Positions 18,743 to 29,842 of a DNA stretch of 33,328 nucleotides are shown piece by piece. The position numbers were made by a program, and so were the translations under genes. The stretch covers positions 1-33,328 of the forward strand of contig NW_005179398.1 in assembly GCF_000350225.1 (NCBI RefSeq). Reading direction: 5' to 3'. Numbering within the stretch: the stretch's first letter is position 1; every line of letters begins with the position of its first letter. Below the pieces are notes generated by a model, which worked only from the letters and a program-made list of their open reading frames with translations, was not told where the DNA came from and did not search any database. The stretch is from Chondrus crispus (lineage: Eukaryota > Rhodophyta > Florideophyceae > Gigartinales > Gigartinaceae).

Positions 18743-21700
18743 CAACCAGATCGAGATTATCAAGCGAACCATCAAGCGATTGCTCTTCGCGCGTTTGCCC
18801 GCTTTTTTTTGCTCGTGGAGACGACGACGACGCCGCTGCAGCACTTTCATATCTGTCTGTCTCACTCAGTTTTCAGTCAATTTTTTTACGCTGTCTTGCA
18901 GAACCGAGTTCTGAAAAGGAGGAGGGAGGCGAAGGCGCACACGTTGTGGGAAATTCTCATGTCCAGTAGGACGAAAACAGCGGAGCAGAATGCGTAGCAA
19001 GTCATTTGAGAAACCGTTCTACACTACTGTACGAAACTGAGGACAACATATGTGTTGCGTGTCATGAACGGCATTGTATTGTACACGATGCCAATCACAG
19101 GCTTGCGGTATTTCGGGTACTGTTCCCGGATGTCTATATAACAAGCGAAGCCAAAGCGCTAGTAGACCTAAAACCTTACGACGATTACTTTATTTTCAGC
19201 TCACCATCCAACCTACCTCGTTGTCCCCGCTGGCGAGCTGCACACACCGTTCGTGTGCAGTATTTTTTTGGGGAATGCTACGCGAAAACCCCGGAGAAGC
19301 ATCACCGGGAGATATGCTACAGTGTTACAGAAGCAAGAAGGAGAAGAAACTGAGAAGACAAAATACAAAGGCCCCATTCCAGAGGAAGGCATCTGCGATG
19401 GCGAGCCAAGACGAGGAGGGCCGTCCTCGCAGTCGTCGCCGCCGCGCAGAAATTTTCATCGTGATAAGTGATGAAGAGGAAAACATGCCCTCTTCCGTGG
19501 GCCTGAGCGAAGCTTTCTGTAGAAAGCCTTCGCCTGGAACAGCTGAATGACAACCAGATCGAGATTATCAAGCAACCCATCAAGCGACTGCTCGTCGCGT
19601 GTTTGGCCGACTTTTTTTGCTCGTAGAGACGACGACGACGCCGCTGCAGCACTTTCATTTCTGTCTGTCAGTCTGTCTCAGTTTTCAGTCAATTTTTTAC
19701 GCTGTCTTGCAGAACGGAGTTCTGAAAAGGAGGAGGGAGGCGAAGGCGCACACGTTGTGGGAAATTCTCATGTCCAATAGGACGAAAACAGCGGAGCAGA
19801 ATGCGTAGCAAGTCATTTGAGAAACCGTTCTACACTACTGTACGAAACTGAGGACAACATATGTGTTGCGTGTCATGAACGGCATTGTATTATACACGAT
19901 GCCAATCACAGGCTTGCGGTATTTCGGGTACTGTTTCCGGATGTCTATATAACAAGCGAAGCCAAAGCCCTAGTAGACCTAAAACCTTACGACGATTACT
20001 TTATTTCCAGCTCACCATCCAACCTACCTCGTTGTCCGCGCTGGCGAGCTGCACACACCGTTCGTGTGCAGTATTTTTTTGGGGAATGCTACGCGAAAAC
20101 CCCGGAGAAGCATCACCGGGAGATATGCTACAGTGTTACAGAAGCGAGAAGGAGAAGAAACTGAGAAGACAAAATACAAAGGCCCCATTCCAGAGGAAGG
20201 CATCTGCGATGGAGAGCCAAGACGAGGAGGGCCGTCCTCGCAGTCGTCGCCGCGGCGCAGAAATTTTCATCGTGATAAGTGATGAAGAGGAAAACACGCC
20301 CTCTTCCGTGGGCCTGAGCGAAGCTTTCTGTAGAAAGCCTTCGCCTGGAACAGCTGAATGACAACCAGATCGAGATTATCAAGCAACCCATCAAGCGACT
20401 GCTCGTCGCGTGTTTGGCCGACTTTTTTTGCTCGTAGAGACGACGACGACGCCGCTGCAGCACTTTCATTTCTGTCTGTCAGTCTGTCTCAGTTTTCAGT
20501 CAATTTTTTACGCTGTCTTGCAGAACCGAGTTCTGAAAAGGACGAGGAAGGCGAAGGCGCACACGTTGTGGGAAATTCCCATGTCCAGTAGGACGGAAAC
20601 AGCGGAGCAGAATGCGTAGCAAGTCATTTGAGAAACTGTTCTACACTACTGTACGAAACTGAGGACAACATATGTGTTGCGTGTCATGAACGGCATTGTA
20701 TTGTACACGATGCCAATCACAGGCTTGCGGTATTTCGGGTACTGTTCCCGCATGTCTATATAACAAGCGAAGCCAAAGCCCTAGTAGACCTAAAACCTTA
20801 CGACGATTACTTTATTTCCAGCTCACCATCCAACCTACCTCGTTGTCCGCGCTGGCGAGCTGCACACACCGTTCGTGTGCAGTATTTTTTTGGGGAATGC
20901 TACGCGAAAACCCCGGAGAAGCATCACCCGGAGATATGCTAGAGTGTTACAGAAGCGAGAAGGAGAAGAAACTGAGAAGACAAAATACAAAGGCCCCATT
21001 CCAGAGGAAGGCATCTGCGATGGCGAGCCAAGACGAGGAGGGCCGTCCTCGCAGTCGTCGCCGCCGCGCAGAAATTTTCATCGCGATAAGTGATGAAGAG
21101 GAAAACACGCCCTCTTCCGTGGGCCTGAGCGAAGCTTTCTGTAGAAAGCCTTCGCCTGGAACAGCTGAATGACAACCAGATCGAGATTATCAAGCAACCC
21201 ATCAAGCGACTGCTCGTCGCGTGTTTGGCCGACTTTTTTTGCTCGTAGAGACGACGACGACACCGCTGCAGCACTTTCATATCTGTCTGTCTCACTCAGT
21301 TTTCAGTCAATTTTTTACGCTGTCTTGCAGAACCGAGTTCTGAAAAGGAGGAGGGAGGCGAAGGCGCACACGTTGTGGGAAATTCTCATGTCCAATAGGA
21401 CGAAAACAGCGGAGCAGAATGCGTAGCAAGTCATTTGAGAAACCGTTCTACACTACTGTACGAAACTGAGGACAACATATGTGTTGTGGGTCATGAACGG
21501 CATTGTATTGTACGAGATGCCAATCACAGGCTTGCAGTATTTCGGGTACTGTTTCCGGATGTCTATATAACAAGCGAAGCCAAAGCTCTAGTAGACCTAA
21601 AACCTTACGACGATTACTTTATTTCCAGCTCACCATCCAACCTACCTCGTTGTCCGCGCTGGCGAGCTGCACACGCTGTTCGTGTGCAGTATTTTTTTTG

Positions 21701-23350
21701 GGAATGCTACGCGAAAACCCCGGAGAAGCATCACCCGGAGATATGCTAGAGTGTTACAGAAGCGAGAAGGAGAAGAAACTGAGAAGACAAAATACAAAGG
21801 CCCCATTCCAGAGGAAGGCATCTGCGATGGCGAGCCAAGACGAGGAGGGCCGTCCTCGCAGTCGTCGCCGCCGCGCAGAAATTTTCATCGCGATAAGTGA
21901 TGAAGAGGAAAACACGCCCTCTTCCGTGGGCCTGAGCGAAGCTTTCTGTAGAAAGCCTTCGCCTGGAACAGCTGAATGACAACCAGATCGAGATTATCAA
22001 GCAACCCATCAAGCGACTGCTCGTCGCGTGTTTGGCCGACTTTTTTTGCTCGTAGAGACGACGACGACACCGCTGCAGCACTTTCATATCTGTCTGTCTC
22101 ACTCAGTTTTCAGTCAATTTTTTTACGCTGTCTTGCAGAACGGAGTTATGAAAAGGAGGAAGGAGGCGAAGGCGCACACGTTGTGGGAAATTCCCATGTC
22201 CAGTAGGACGAAAACAGCGGAGCAGAATGCGTAGCAAGTCATTTGAGAAACCGTTCTACACTACTGTACGAAACTGAGGACAACATATGTGTTGCGTGTC
22301 ATGAACGGCATTGTATTGTACACGATGCCAATCACAGGCTTGCGGTATTTCGGGTACTGTTCCCGGATGTCTATATAACAAGCGATGCCAAAGCCCTAGT
22401 AGACCTAAAACCTTACGACGATTACTTTATTTTCAGCTCACCATCCAACCTACCTCGTTGTCCGCGCTGGCGAGCTGCACACCCTGTTCTGGTGCAGTAT
22501 TTTTTTTGGGGAATGCTACGCGAAAACCCCGGAGATGCATCACCGGGAGATATGCTACAGTGTTACAGAAGCAAGAAGGAGAAGAAACTGAGAAGACAAA
22601 ATACAAAGGCCCCATTCCAGAGGAAGGCATCTGCGATGGCGAGCCAAGACGAGGAGGGCCGTCCTCGCAGTCGTCGCCGCCGCGCAGAAATTTTCATCGT
22701 GATAAGTGATGAAGAGGAAAACACGCCCTCTTCCGTGGGCCTGAGCGAAGCTTTCTGTAGAAAGCCTTCGCCTGGAACAGCTGAATGACAACCAGATCGA
22801 GATTATCAAGCAACCCATCAAGCGACTGCTCGTCGCGTGTTTGGCCGACTTTTTTTGCTCGTAGAGACGACGACGACGCCGCTGCAGCACTTTCATTTCT
22901 GTCTGTCAGTCTGTCTCAGTTTTCAGTCAATTTTTTACGCTGTCTTGCAGAACCGAGTTCTGAAAAGGAGGAGGGAGGCGAAGGCGCACACGTTGTGGGA
23001 AATTCTCATGTCCAATACGACGAAAACAGCGGAGCAGAATGCGTAGCAAGTCATTTGAGAAACCGTTCTACACTACTGTACGAAACTGAGGACAACATAT
23101 GTGTTGCGTGTCATGAACGGCATTGTATTGTACACGATGCCAATCACAGGCTTGCGGTATTTCGGGTACTGTTTCCGGATGTCTATATAACAAACAAGCG
23201 AAGCCAAAGCCCTAGTAGACCTAAAACCTTACGACGATTACTTTATTTCCAGCTCACCATCCAACCTACCTCGTTGTCCGCGCTGGCGAGCTGCACACAC
23301 CGTTCGTGTGCAGTATTTTTTTGGGGGAATGCTACGCAAAAAAACCGGAG
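18490..23350 (+). repeat. Left array: six tandem ~810-bp units with the MRE11 tail
   Basis: Units begin at AGCATCACCGGGAG: 18490, 19298, 20109, 20920, 21727 and 22536 (the last as TGCATC), giving lengths of 808, 811, 811, 807, 809 and about 814. Each holds the MRE11 tail frame (DMLQCYRS...GTAE stop), a pyrimidine-rich spacer ending TGTCTTGCAG, and a second open frame (STLLYETEDNIC). Most length differences lie in the spacer, e.g. CTGTCTGTCAGTCTGTC versus CTGTCTGTCTCACTC. The last unit runs into the 3' end of the recombinase gene. Confidence 0.93.
19006..19353 (+). CDS. Unit ORF, hypothetical (representative of nine copies)
   Basis: 115 codons from ATG: MRNRSTLLYETEDNICVACH, then LFPDVYITSEAKALVDLKPY and FFGECYAKTPEKHH. 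It is present in the other units at 19817, 20628, 21435 and 22243 (plus) and, inverted, ending near 29774, 30684 and 31495 (minus). The frame is open upstream of the ATG too, from an acidic stretch (AEPSSEKEEGGEGAHVVGN) separated by a TAG that is TAC only in the sixth left unit (about 23018). Differences include synonymous ones (GCG/GCC/GCT; TTC/TTT before CCG; CCC/CCG) along with some replacements. I do not recognise a family; it may be a captured exon of another gene. Confidence 0.35.
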   Translation: MRNRSTLLYETEDNICVACHERHCIVHDANHRLAVFRVLFPDVYITSEAKALVDLKPYDDYFIFSSPSNLPRCPRWRAAHTVRVQYFFGECYAKTPEKHHREICYSVTEARRRRN

Positions 23351-25068
23351 ATGTCATGGTCATCTCCCTTTTTCGCGTGATCCTCCACGTCGGCAGCACC
23401 AGTGGCTACGGCAAGTGCGCCGACTAGACTCCTTGCCGTGTCCACGTAATCGGTATGGTCAATACCGACGTAAGTCGATCGCAACTGTTCGGCGCTGGTG
23501 TTCATTTGCTGCGCCATAATGTCGAGGAAAGCAGCTTCGGTGAGAGTTGGAAAGATTTTCTTTTCGCGAAACGACTTCATCATCATGGTGCCATAGCTAC
23601 TTCGCAGGGTCATAACAGTGCAATCCACCAACGTAGGCTCAGAGACACTCAAAAACCGCTTGAATGTCTTGGTAATTTGGGGAGAACGCAACTCGACACC
23701 ACTCTCCGAATGGACAATGAGGGGTTTGTTCGACATGTCGCTCTCGTCAAGGCGTGCGGCCTTCAGAATTTGAGGACGGACAACAGCACAGTGAAACTTA
23801 ATATACGGCAATATGTACCCAGGAAAAAGAACATAGGGCATCGCCAGGCTGCGGCGAGTCTTCTCCCGCACAGTGCGCAATTCCAGAAACCCTTTAACTC
23901 TCGCCATCTCCGACATGTCAACCAGGTCGCTGTCTGAGGGAACCTGCAGTTGGGTATATACTTGCGGACGCTGTCCACCGCCGGTCAGGACCAAAACGTT
24001 GATAATGTTAATGCACCATTTGTTTTTGAGGCGGCCATCTGCAAACATTGTCTCTGTGGCGGAATCCTCACCTACATCCGCCCGGAAATCGTCGAATGAC
24101 GTCATGATATCGTCCAGGGACTTTCGAATTCTTTGCTTACATCTCCGAAAGTCGTCGGGCAAAAATAAAGCGGCGCGCTCTACTCTGTCATCAATCACTT
24201 GGCGATCTGTCGTCCTTTGGCGTCCCAATGCCTTTTGCACGTTGTATATCGCGCGGAGATGTATCCGCGAACGTTCAGCATCAGCTCCCAAGATTGCGTC
24301 CCTCCCCTCAAAGTAAATTTTTGCGTGCTCCGCCACTTTCTTCAGGCAGAAAACTTTCGTCACGACAGTTGTACATACAGTACGAATGCGGTAGTGCGAA
24401 ACTAGTAGTTCTACTGTGCTCCGGTCGCAAATAGTCGTGAAGAGCACGCCGGACTCCCACATCGATTCAACCTCAACCTTTTGACACATGACGGCCAAGC
24501 GCAGCAATTGCCCTGCCGCCATGCACACTTGCTTCCAGGAACCATTCTTACCGCCTCCTGCAATTTTTGGCTCATACTCCAAATGGAATATTTCAGCGAG
24601 GTCGTCATTATTTTTTTCAGAGACTGGCACTGATTTGTAGGCGGGACGGCCTTGTCCAACTACTGTCTGTGTCTGGAGGGTGGCTTCCTGCGATGAGAAG
24701 AAATTCGGATCACACCGTACCAGGCTGTGGAGAGTGCAAGCCCAGGCATCTTCAGTTGACAAATCTAAAGCTCCAATTGTTCCTGACATGGGTGCGCCCT
24801 TTCTACGGCGATTGCGGCCTCCACTGACACCGACGGGTCGCATTTGAGGACGCACGCGCGAGACTCTTGCGGCCAAGACATCTGAATGTTGCCTCTGAAC
24901 CGCCTCTATGTCAATTCGTGCCGTTTTGAACCGGGGGGGGCCTTTCTGCGTGTTGTCATCGTCATTTTCGGAACACACCGGGCTGTCGTCCGCAAATAAG
25001 GGAGGGGGGGAATGGTGGCTGCACTGTGACGCAGGGCTTCTGGCTGGAGAGGTGTGACTGGAGAACAC
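23332..25068 (-). CDS. Crypton-like tyrosine recombinase
   Basis: 578 residues from ATG at 25068. The C-terminal half has the tyrosine-recombinase order: LTGGGQRPQVY (catalytic arginine I), a basic strand region (REKTRRSLAMPYVLF), ITKTFKRFL, then TVMTLRSSYGTMM (the second arginine in a T-x-L-R box) and MNTSAEQLRSTYVGIDH with the likely nucleophile tyrosine. Cryptons move by such enzymes and lack terminal inverted repeats. An alternative N-terminus in another frame begins MGRKREAANG at 25241 and has a strong nuclear localisation signal (KKLRKKNKKAKK); a frame change at a run of eight C (24933-24940) could join them. The last codons (GDDHDISGFFA) and the stop merge into the tandem-repeat sequence; about 95 bp of this end is repeated inverted at 29843-29940. 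Confidence 0.6.
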   Translation of the reverse strand: MFSSHTSPARSPASQCSHHSPPPLFADDSPVCSENDDDNTQKGPPRFKTARIDIEAVQRQHSDVLAARVSRVRPQMRPVGVSGGRNRRRKGAPMSGTIGALDLSTEDAWACTLHSLVRCDPNFFSSQEATLQTQTVVGQGRPAYKSVPVSEKNNDDLAEIFHLEYEPKIAGGGKNGSWKQVCMAAGQLLRLAVMCQKVEVESMWESGVLFTTICDRSTVELLVSHYRIRTVCTTVVTKVFCLKKVAEHAKIYFEGRDAILGADAERSRIHLRAIYNVQKALGRQRTTDRQVIDDRVERAALFLPDDFRRCKQRIRKSLDDIMTSFDDFRADVGEDSATETMFADGRLKNKWCINIINVLVLTGGGQRPQVYTQLQVPSDSDLVDMSEMARVKGFLELRTVREKTRRSLAMPYVLFPGYILPYIKFHCAVVRPQILKAARLDESDMSNKPLIVHSESGVELRSPQITKTFKRFLSVSEPTLVDCTVMTLRSSYGTMMMKSFREKKIFPTLTEAAFLDIMAQQMNTSAEQLRSTYVGIDHTDYVDTARSLVGALAVATGAADVEDHAKKGDDHDISGFFA

Positions 25069-25784
25069 AGGTCCGGTTGACAGGAGCTCTGTGCGTGGAG
25101 TGTAACGTCCTCTGCCGTGCGTTCCACACGGTTTTTGTTTGTGGCTTTTTTTGCCTTTTTGTTTTTTTTGCGAAGCTTTTTCCCTTCGGATGTGAGCTGG
25201 GCACTTTCCGATCCATTCGCAGCCTCTCTTTTGCGACCCATGTTCAAGTAATGTGCGGGATGATGGGAAAAAAGTTGGTGTGGAGACGGGCCGGAAAGTG
25301 GATCAGGGGGTGTGAGGGGGGGTGGTGGTGGTGGTGGAACGGCGTTAAAGTACAAAGGATAAGGAGCTGCAAGTGGTAGGGCATATAGAGTACACGCGGG
25401 ATTAATGCAGTGAAAGGCCGCAGAGCTGGTCGGGGTCGCCAGGGAAAAGGGCGGGCATTTTTGAAAGCAGTGGGATTGTGCACCCACAGCAGTCTCAGAA
25501 GTCACCCAGCCACCGTCATGCTACAGATACACGACTTGTAGTGAGAAAATAAAGCAGCACGCGACTTGTTGCCGCGATGGAGCCAGCAGATGCCACGCTT
25601 GTAAACTTTGATCGCTCATCGTCGTGGCCGCACGAGCTGGCCACCGTAACATTAGTACGTGATCCGTATGATCTGTCTTTACCTGACGGTACACTACTCC
25701 CATTCCCAGCCGTGTAGCGCCACCAGATCATCAGAAACCGTATTCCATTAACCGTTACACACAGAGAAAATGCGATACTGTGTG

Positions 25785-25897
25785 GCGATGGGTGAACAAA
25801 TTTCACCCATCGCTTATGATCAAGCATCGCTTGAGTACTGTAAAGGGGACAACGACAAAACATTATTATGAAAAAGGTACTCTTTCGCGGAGTGGGG
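25785..25897 (+). repeat. Direct repeat copy A with hairpin
   Basis: Shares CACCCATCG, TATGATCAAGCA and AAAGGGGACAACGAC with 26048-26180. It starts with its own 11-bp perfect hairpin (GCGATGGGTGA at 25785-25795, complement at 25803-25813). Confidence 0.8.
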
Positions 25898-26047
25898 GTT
25901 GTTTTCCGTCAAATCGGATGGGTTGAGGTCGGATGAGGTCGAGCAGACAGGAAATGACTGGCGAGTAGCGCGATTGAGGATAGAGCTGGCGCCGCGAAAG
26001 GAGTGCGAGCAGCTACAGGGTACGTGTATTTACTCGTGGTCTAACGA

Positions 26048-26180
26048 GAACAAATGTCACCCATCGTTTATGATCAAGCAACTTGCTGGATCATAAACGA
26101 CGAGTGAATGATTGAACGCTTGACTAAAGGGGACAACGACGAAACAATATCATAGAGAAGGCACTCCTTCGCAGAGGGGG
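26048..26180 (+). repeat. Direct repeat copy B with inserted inverted arm
   Basis: Aligned with copy A it has about 30 extra bases after ATGATCAAGCA. The extra bases begin with the inverse of the preceding sequence: TCGTTTATGATC (26064-26075) and GATCATAAACGA (26089-26100), with AGCAA-C-TTGCT inside, so the whole forms one long hairpin. Confidence 0.85.
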
Positions 26181-26547
26181 GGAGGGGGCTTTACCCGTAT
26201 GCAAAGAGCGCATTCTCAGACAACGTAGAGGGATGTCAGCGCAAGGGACGTTCTTTGGCGTTCGCACTGGCGTTTACGACTGTGAATGGGCACTGCAATG
26301 AAAAGAGCGTGAAGAAAAGGAGTGGAAACCCTGCACGACCTGCATTGTCATAAGACTGTACTTGAATTAAAAAACCTTACACCGAAAGCTGTATGAACGA
26401 AAATAGTCACTTACTGTAAACGCACAGTGTATCACCCCTCCATCTCCGTCTCCTGCATCATTGGGACGCCACGTCTTCACCCAACGCGCCGCCACTCCAG
26501 CATTCCCATGGGTTGAATCCCTATCGGCGCGATTGCCGATCCTCCCC

Positions 26548-26619
26548 GCACCAAAAAAACCCTCCATCCCTGACATGGAAGCTGCACCAAAAAAACCCTC
26601 TATCCCTGACATGGAAGCT
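26548..26619 (+). repeat. 36-bp coding direct repeat, two copies
   Basis: Two adjacent 36-bp copies (26548-26583, 26584-26619) differing by one base encode APKKPSIPDMEA twice at or just before the start of the EST1-like protein. Confidence 0.95.
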
Positions 26620-28682
26620 GCTGTCTCCCACCGACGTGCGAGTCGCGGCAGGCTTCCCACAACCCCGTGCGGCGCCATCGCCGGCTCCACCTCCTTCTCC
26701 GCTCGCAACGCAGAAGCCGACTGGAAGGCGTTTCGCCCTCTGCAATCTATATACCTAGACTCCGAGCTCGCCGTTATACGTCTCGCTGTCGCCGGCCACC
26801 CGATCTCCGACTACTTTCAGCGCTGCAAAACGGCGCGTCAGGCCCCGTCTCGTGACCTCGCCTACGAGATCGAGCAGATGTTCCCCCTCGCCGCTGCGAG
26901 GCACGTCACTCGTCTACGCCAGGTGCTCAACAAACGCTCTGTGCCTCATGAGCATACTGCTTGGGTAAAGAAAGCTATCATTACCATGCTGAAAGCACCC
27001 ATAGCCGCGTTTCTCGAAATTGCGGATATGCTCGCCGAAAACGCGATGCAGAGTGTTGGCAAGCGCAATCATCATCAAAGGATACGTGCCGCCCTGAATC
27101 GTATGCTCATGTATCTGTCAGACTGCTGGCGGTATACGATGGATCATGACACCGCAAAAAATGCCGCCCAGATGCTCCAGGTTTTCAGCCCAAGTGATCC
27201 TGAGGCTCATTTCAGATTAGCTATGAATCTTGCCATGTTGTGCAACGGAAATCAAGCTATTCGCCCTTTCTTTCATTACTGTGTCTTTCTTGCTAACAGA
27301 AAAGTATGCGTCATGCATAAAGAAGCTACTGTGGTGAACAAGTTTGTGCAGGGGCTCTCGTGTCATTACTTGGTTGAAACTCCCGACCGACGCCGCCCTG
27401 TGCTAGAGCTAGAAAAGGAACCCTTCTTTGCTCTCCTCATCAAAACCTTGTGGACTCTTCTCGGAAACGATTTAAAAATGGGGACAGACTCTGTGCGACG
27501 AATGCTCCTTTGGGAATCCGCTGAATCCTTCATGCAGCAGAAGCGGAGTGTATCCGCCGAGGAAATGAGGAACGTCGTCGGTGCTATTATGTTTGTGCAC
27601 CACAGATGCAGCGCAAAGGGCAGTGCCGGAGAAAAACTGCTTCCGCAATGGGATCTCGCAGACTTTCTTGTCGGCCACTTCCTTCACATCGCATGCGTGA
27701 AATACTCACAGACACTGCATGCGGTGTACACTGCGATGGAGAAGCGCAAGAAGAATCGTCGAAGAACTATGCAAAAAAACGGCGCCTAGGAAACTCAAAT
27801 ATTGCGGACCGTGACAAGGATGTGGCCCTGGGGTATGAAATGTTCACAGAACACGTGAACATTGATGCAACTGCACCCTCCCTCGGAGCCATCAGCGTTT
27901 TAGCGCAGTACTGGTCTAACTCGCGTGCTGCTCCCTCTCCTGCATTAAAAATGAAGCCTCCAGATCGAACGCTTAAGGCCCTGCAAGATGTGAGCGTGGC
28001 ATTTGAGAATATCGAAAAGCTGACGTGCACCGGCCCTCTCGCCAACCACATTGAGAATAAAATCCGCGGTGGGCATGGGGGACGCATCCCTGCTATGCCC
28101 GAAGACTTGACGTTCTGCCATTTTCTACCGTGTCAGGATCAGGACATGTTCCACCAAACAGCGTGTCATGAGGTACCTCTGGCATCCATTCTTGAAAAGA
28201 CGGAAGAAGGGATCATCATGCCAGCTGTCAAGTCGATGTGTGATCAATCGAATGAATCACTCGTAGCCATGACTGCGCAGCTGCATTTAGAGGAATTTAG
28301 TCTTCTTGCAGCGAAGGAAGTCATGAGTCCAGACAGTGCTGTACGGCTCGACCGTCCTGCCGCATGCCACTTGGTGTGTATGACGATCCGAAAATGTCGG
28401 ATTCAGATGCTCGTCAAGGACTTGAAGAAGAAGAAGAAGAAGGAGGCAGGGGGCGGCCATATTCGGAGACTATCAGAGGAATCGAGTTGTGAGCAGGCCG
28501 AAGAGGAAGCCGGCGGCACTGCCCAAGAAGGCGAACCGCATCCATCACTGGGACCGCCGAGAGCATCCATTGCTGAGCTAGAAGATGACATTGACGAAAC
28601 GATTACCCCGGGCGGACTCGGTGCGCAGGTGAGGAAAAGGCAGCGCGTTTCGGGTACTTCCACGGCATCTCTCGTGCCGTGA
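26575..28682 (+). CDS. EST1/SMG5-7-like protein, with a -1 frameshift
   Basis: First ATG in frame is 26575. The first frame runs to a TAG at 27787; similarity and openness continue in the -1 frame from about 27780 to a TGA at 28682. The best marker is an EST1-type helical block: AALNRMLMYLSDCWRY, AKNAAQMLQVFSPSDPEAHF, LAMLCNGNQA, FFHYCVFLANRK, resembling the motif of telomerase-associated Est1 and of SMG5/6/7 nonsense-mediated-decay proteins (14-3-3-like fold with TPR helices). The second part has RIPAMPEDLTFCHFLP, like the LPED motif of the family's next domain, and a lysine run near the C-terminus (DLKKKKKKEAGGG). No PIN nuclease domain is visible. The frame change sits at A AAA AAC (27774-27780): slippery site, sequencing error or mutation. 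Confidence 0.5.
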
Positions 28683-29352
28683 CCTATGCCCGCTTCCCTA
28701 ACAAATCGGAGCAGTGCGCAGCATTTCTTGGGAGACGCTACAGTACTTTATAATTAAAATTGGAAGCTACAGCTCGCATTTAGAAATAAATACTGTAGTG
28801 TCCATTAGGTCCAGCTGTGCACTGCGGTCAACTGGAATTAGGAAAGAGACAACAAATGCAACACATGCTGGGTCGCGATCCGTAACTGATGAAATACTAC
28901 TACTACACATTGCATCGCTTTGGCGGAGGTAAAGAAGCTTTTCAAATTGTAAATGCGACTACAGTACCACACGAACGCCAACAAGTTTTATGCGGAGAAA
29001 AAATACACACCCCACTCTCGAGATTCCAGTCCGTCTGTCCGTCCAGGGGACCACAAATGGTGAATCATTCGTTCCAAACTCTGACCAAGGACACAGAGAT
29101 AGAGAGAATCAAGCCCCAGTCTCGGACGGTCTCTCATAACACCCGACTTCCCATTATTCACCGCAGAAACATCGCAAACCTTCACGTTGTCTACACCTCC
29201 TGGATAATATTCCGAGGTCGTACTACATCCCCATGAACTCCATCTCCTCATTGGTAAGGCCAGGTCCCATCCCGACAACCTTTTCCCTCTACCATATCAC
29301 CTTCGCCAATTTCACGGTCCTGCCTTCCTGCGCGTCGCTAATATTCGTGTAG
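28683..29352 (+). other. Region without a recognised gene
   Basis: AT-richer. It has no convincing ORF. It may contain the terminator of the EST1-like gene and non-coding parts of the ABC-transporter fragment that follows. Confidence 0.4.
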
Positions 29353-29784
29353 TCGAGCTACTACGGAGAGATTGCTATTGAACGTTTCTCTTTGAAACGC
29401 ACCAAAAAAGACGAATCGGGTTCAGAGAATCGAACCCAAAAGAACCATGACGAGGTTGGCAGTCTCGCAAAATGGTTTCTTATCATTGGTGGCATCGCTT
29501 TTGTCACGTCCCTCTTTCAGGTCAGGTTGCAACTCATGGTAGCACATCGCGTTTGTGCGAGACTGAGAAGGAAGTTTTTTGAAAGTCTAATGTCTCAAGA
29601 TTACACCTGGGTCGATCAGAACGATGGTGGAGAGCTTACCGCACGAGTAGCGGGTGATGTCAATTTGATCCAGGCGGGAATTGGAGATAAAGTTACCAGT
29701 GCAATTCAATTTACGTCCATGTTTGTCCTTGGCGTCATCGTTGCCTTTGTGTATGGCCCCCTGCTCACACTCGTCATACTCTAA
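29353..29784 (+). pseudogene. ABC transporter (ABCB/MDR type) transmembrane-domain fragment
   Basis: Open from 29353 (after a TAG) to a TAA at 29784, with no ATG at its start. SLAKWFLIIGGIAFVTSLFQ and FTSMFVLGVIVAFVYGPLLT are membrane segments; between them RLRRKFFESLMSQDYTW, NDGGELTARVAGDVNLIQ and GIGDKVTSAIQ match the conserved intracellular-loop pattern of ABCB exporters (RxxxFxxLLxQDxxWFD, GELTxRLxxD, IQxGIGDK). About 140 residues out of a usual 600-1300; both ATP-binding domains are missing. It ends about 60 bp before the inverted array begins at 29843, so it is a captured or truncated gene piece. Confidence 0.75.
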
Positions 29785-29842
29785 AAGGCTGAGAGTTATT
29801 TGAGGGACCCTGTGATGAGGTCTGACGATCATTGAAGTCACG

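Larger units (their letters stand above)
25069..26574. other. Region between the divergent recombinase and EST1-like genes
   Basis: The two genes point away from each other, so promoters of both should lie here; no clear TATA box is chosen. 25069-25241 may encode the basic N-terminus of the recombinase (minus). It holds two diverged copies of a ~100-bp direct repeat listed separately. The frame of the EST1-like gene is open back to a stop at 26404, without an ATG before 26575. Confidence 0.45.

Noticed and set aside
18490..23350. CRISPR-like array
   Set aside because: Units are ~810 bp, contain coding sequence and have no short repeat-spacer pattern; the organism is eukaryotic.
26461..26574. 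Start of the EST1-like protein at 26461
   Set aside because: The codon is TTG; the first ATG in frame is 26575. The upstream open part may be an exon but no splice site was established.
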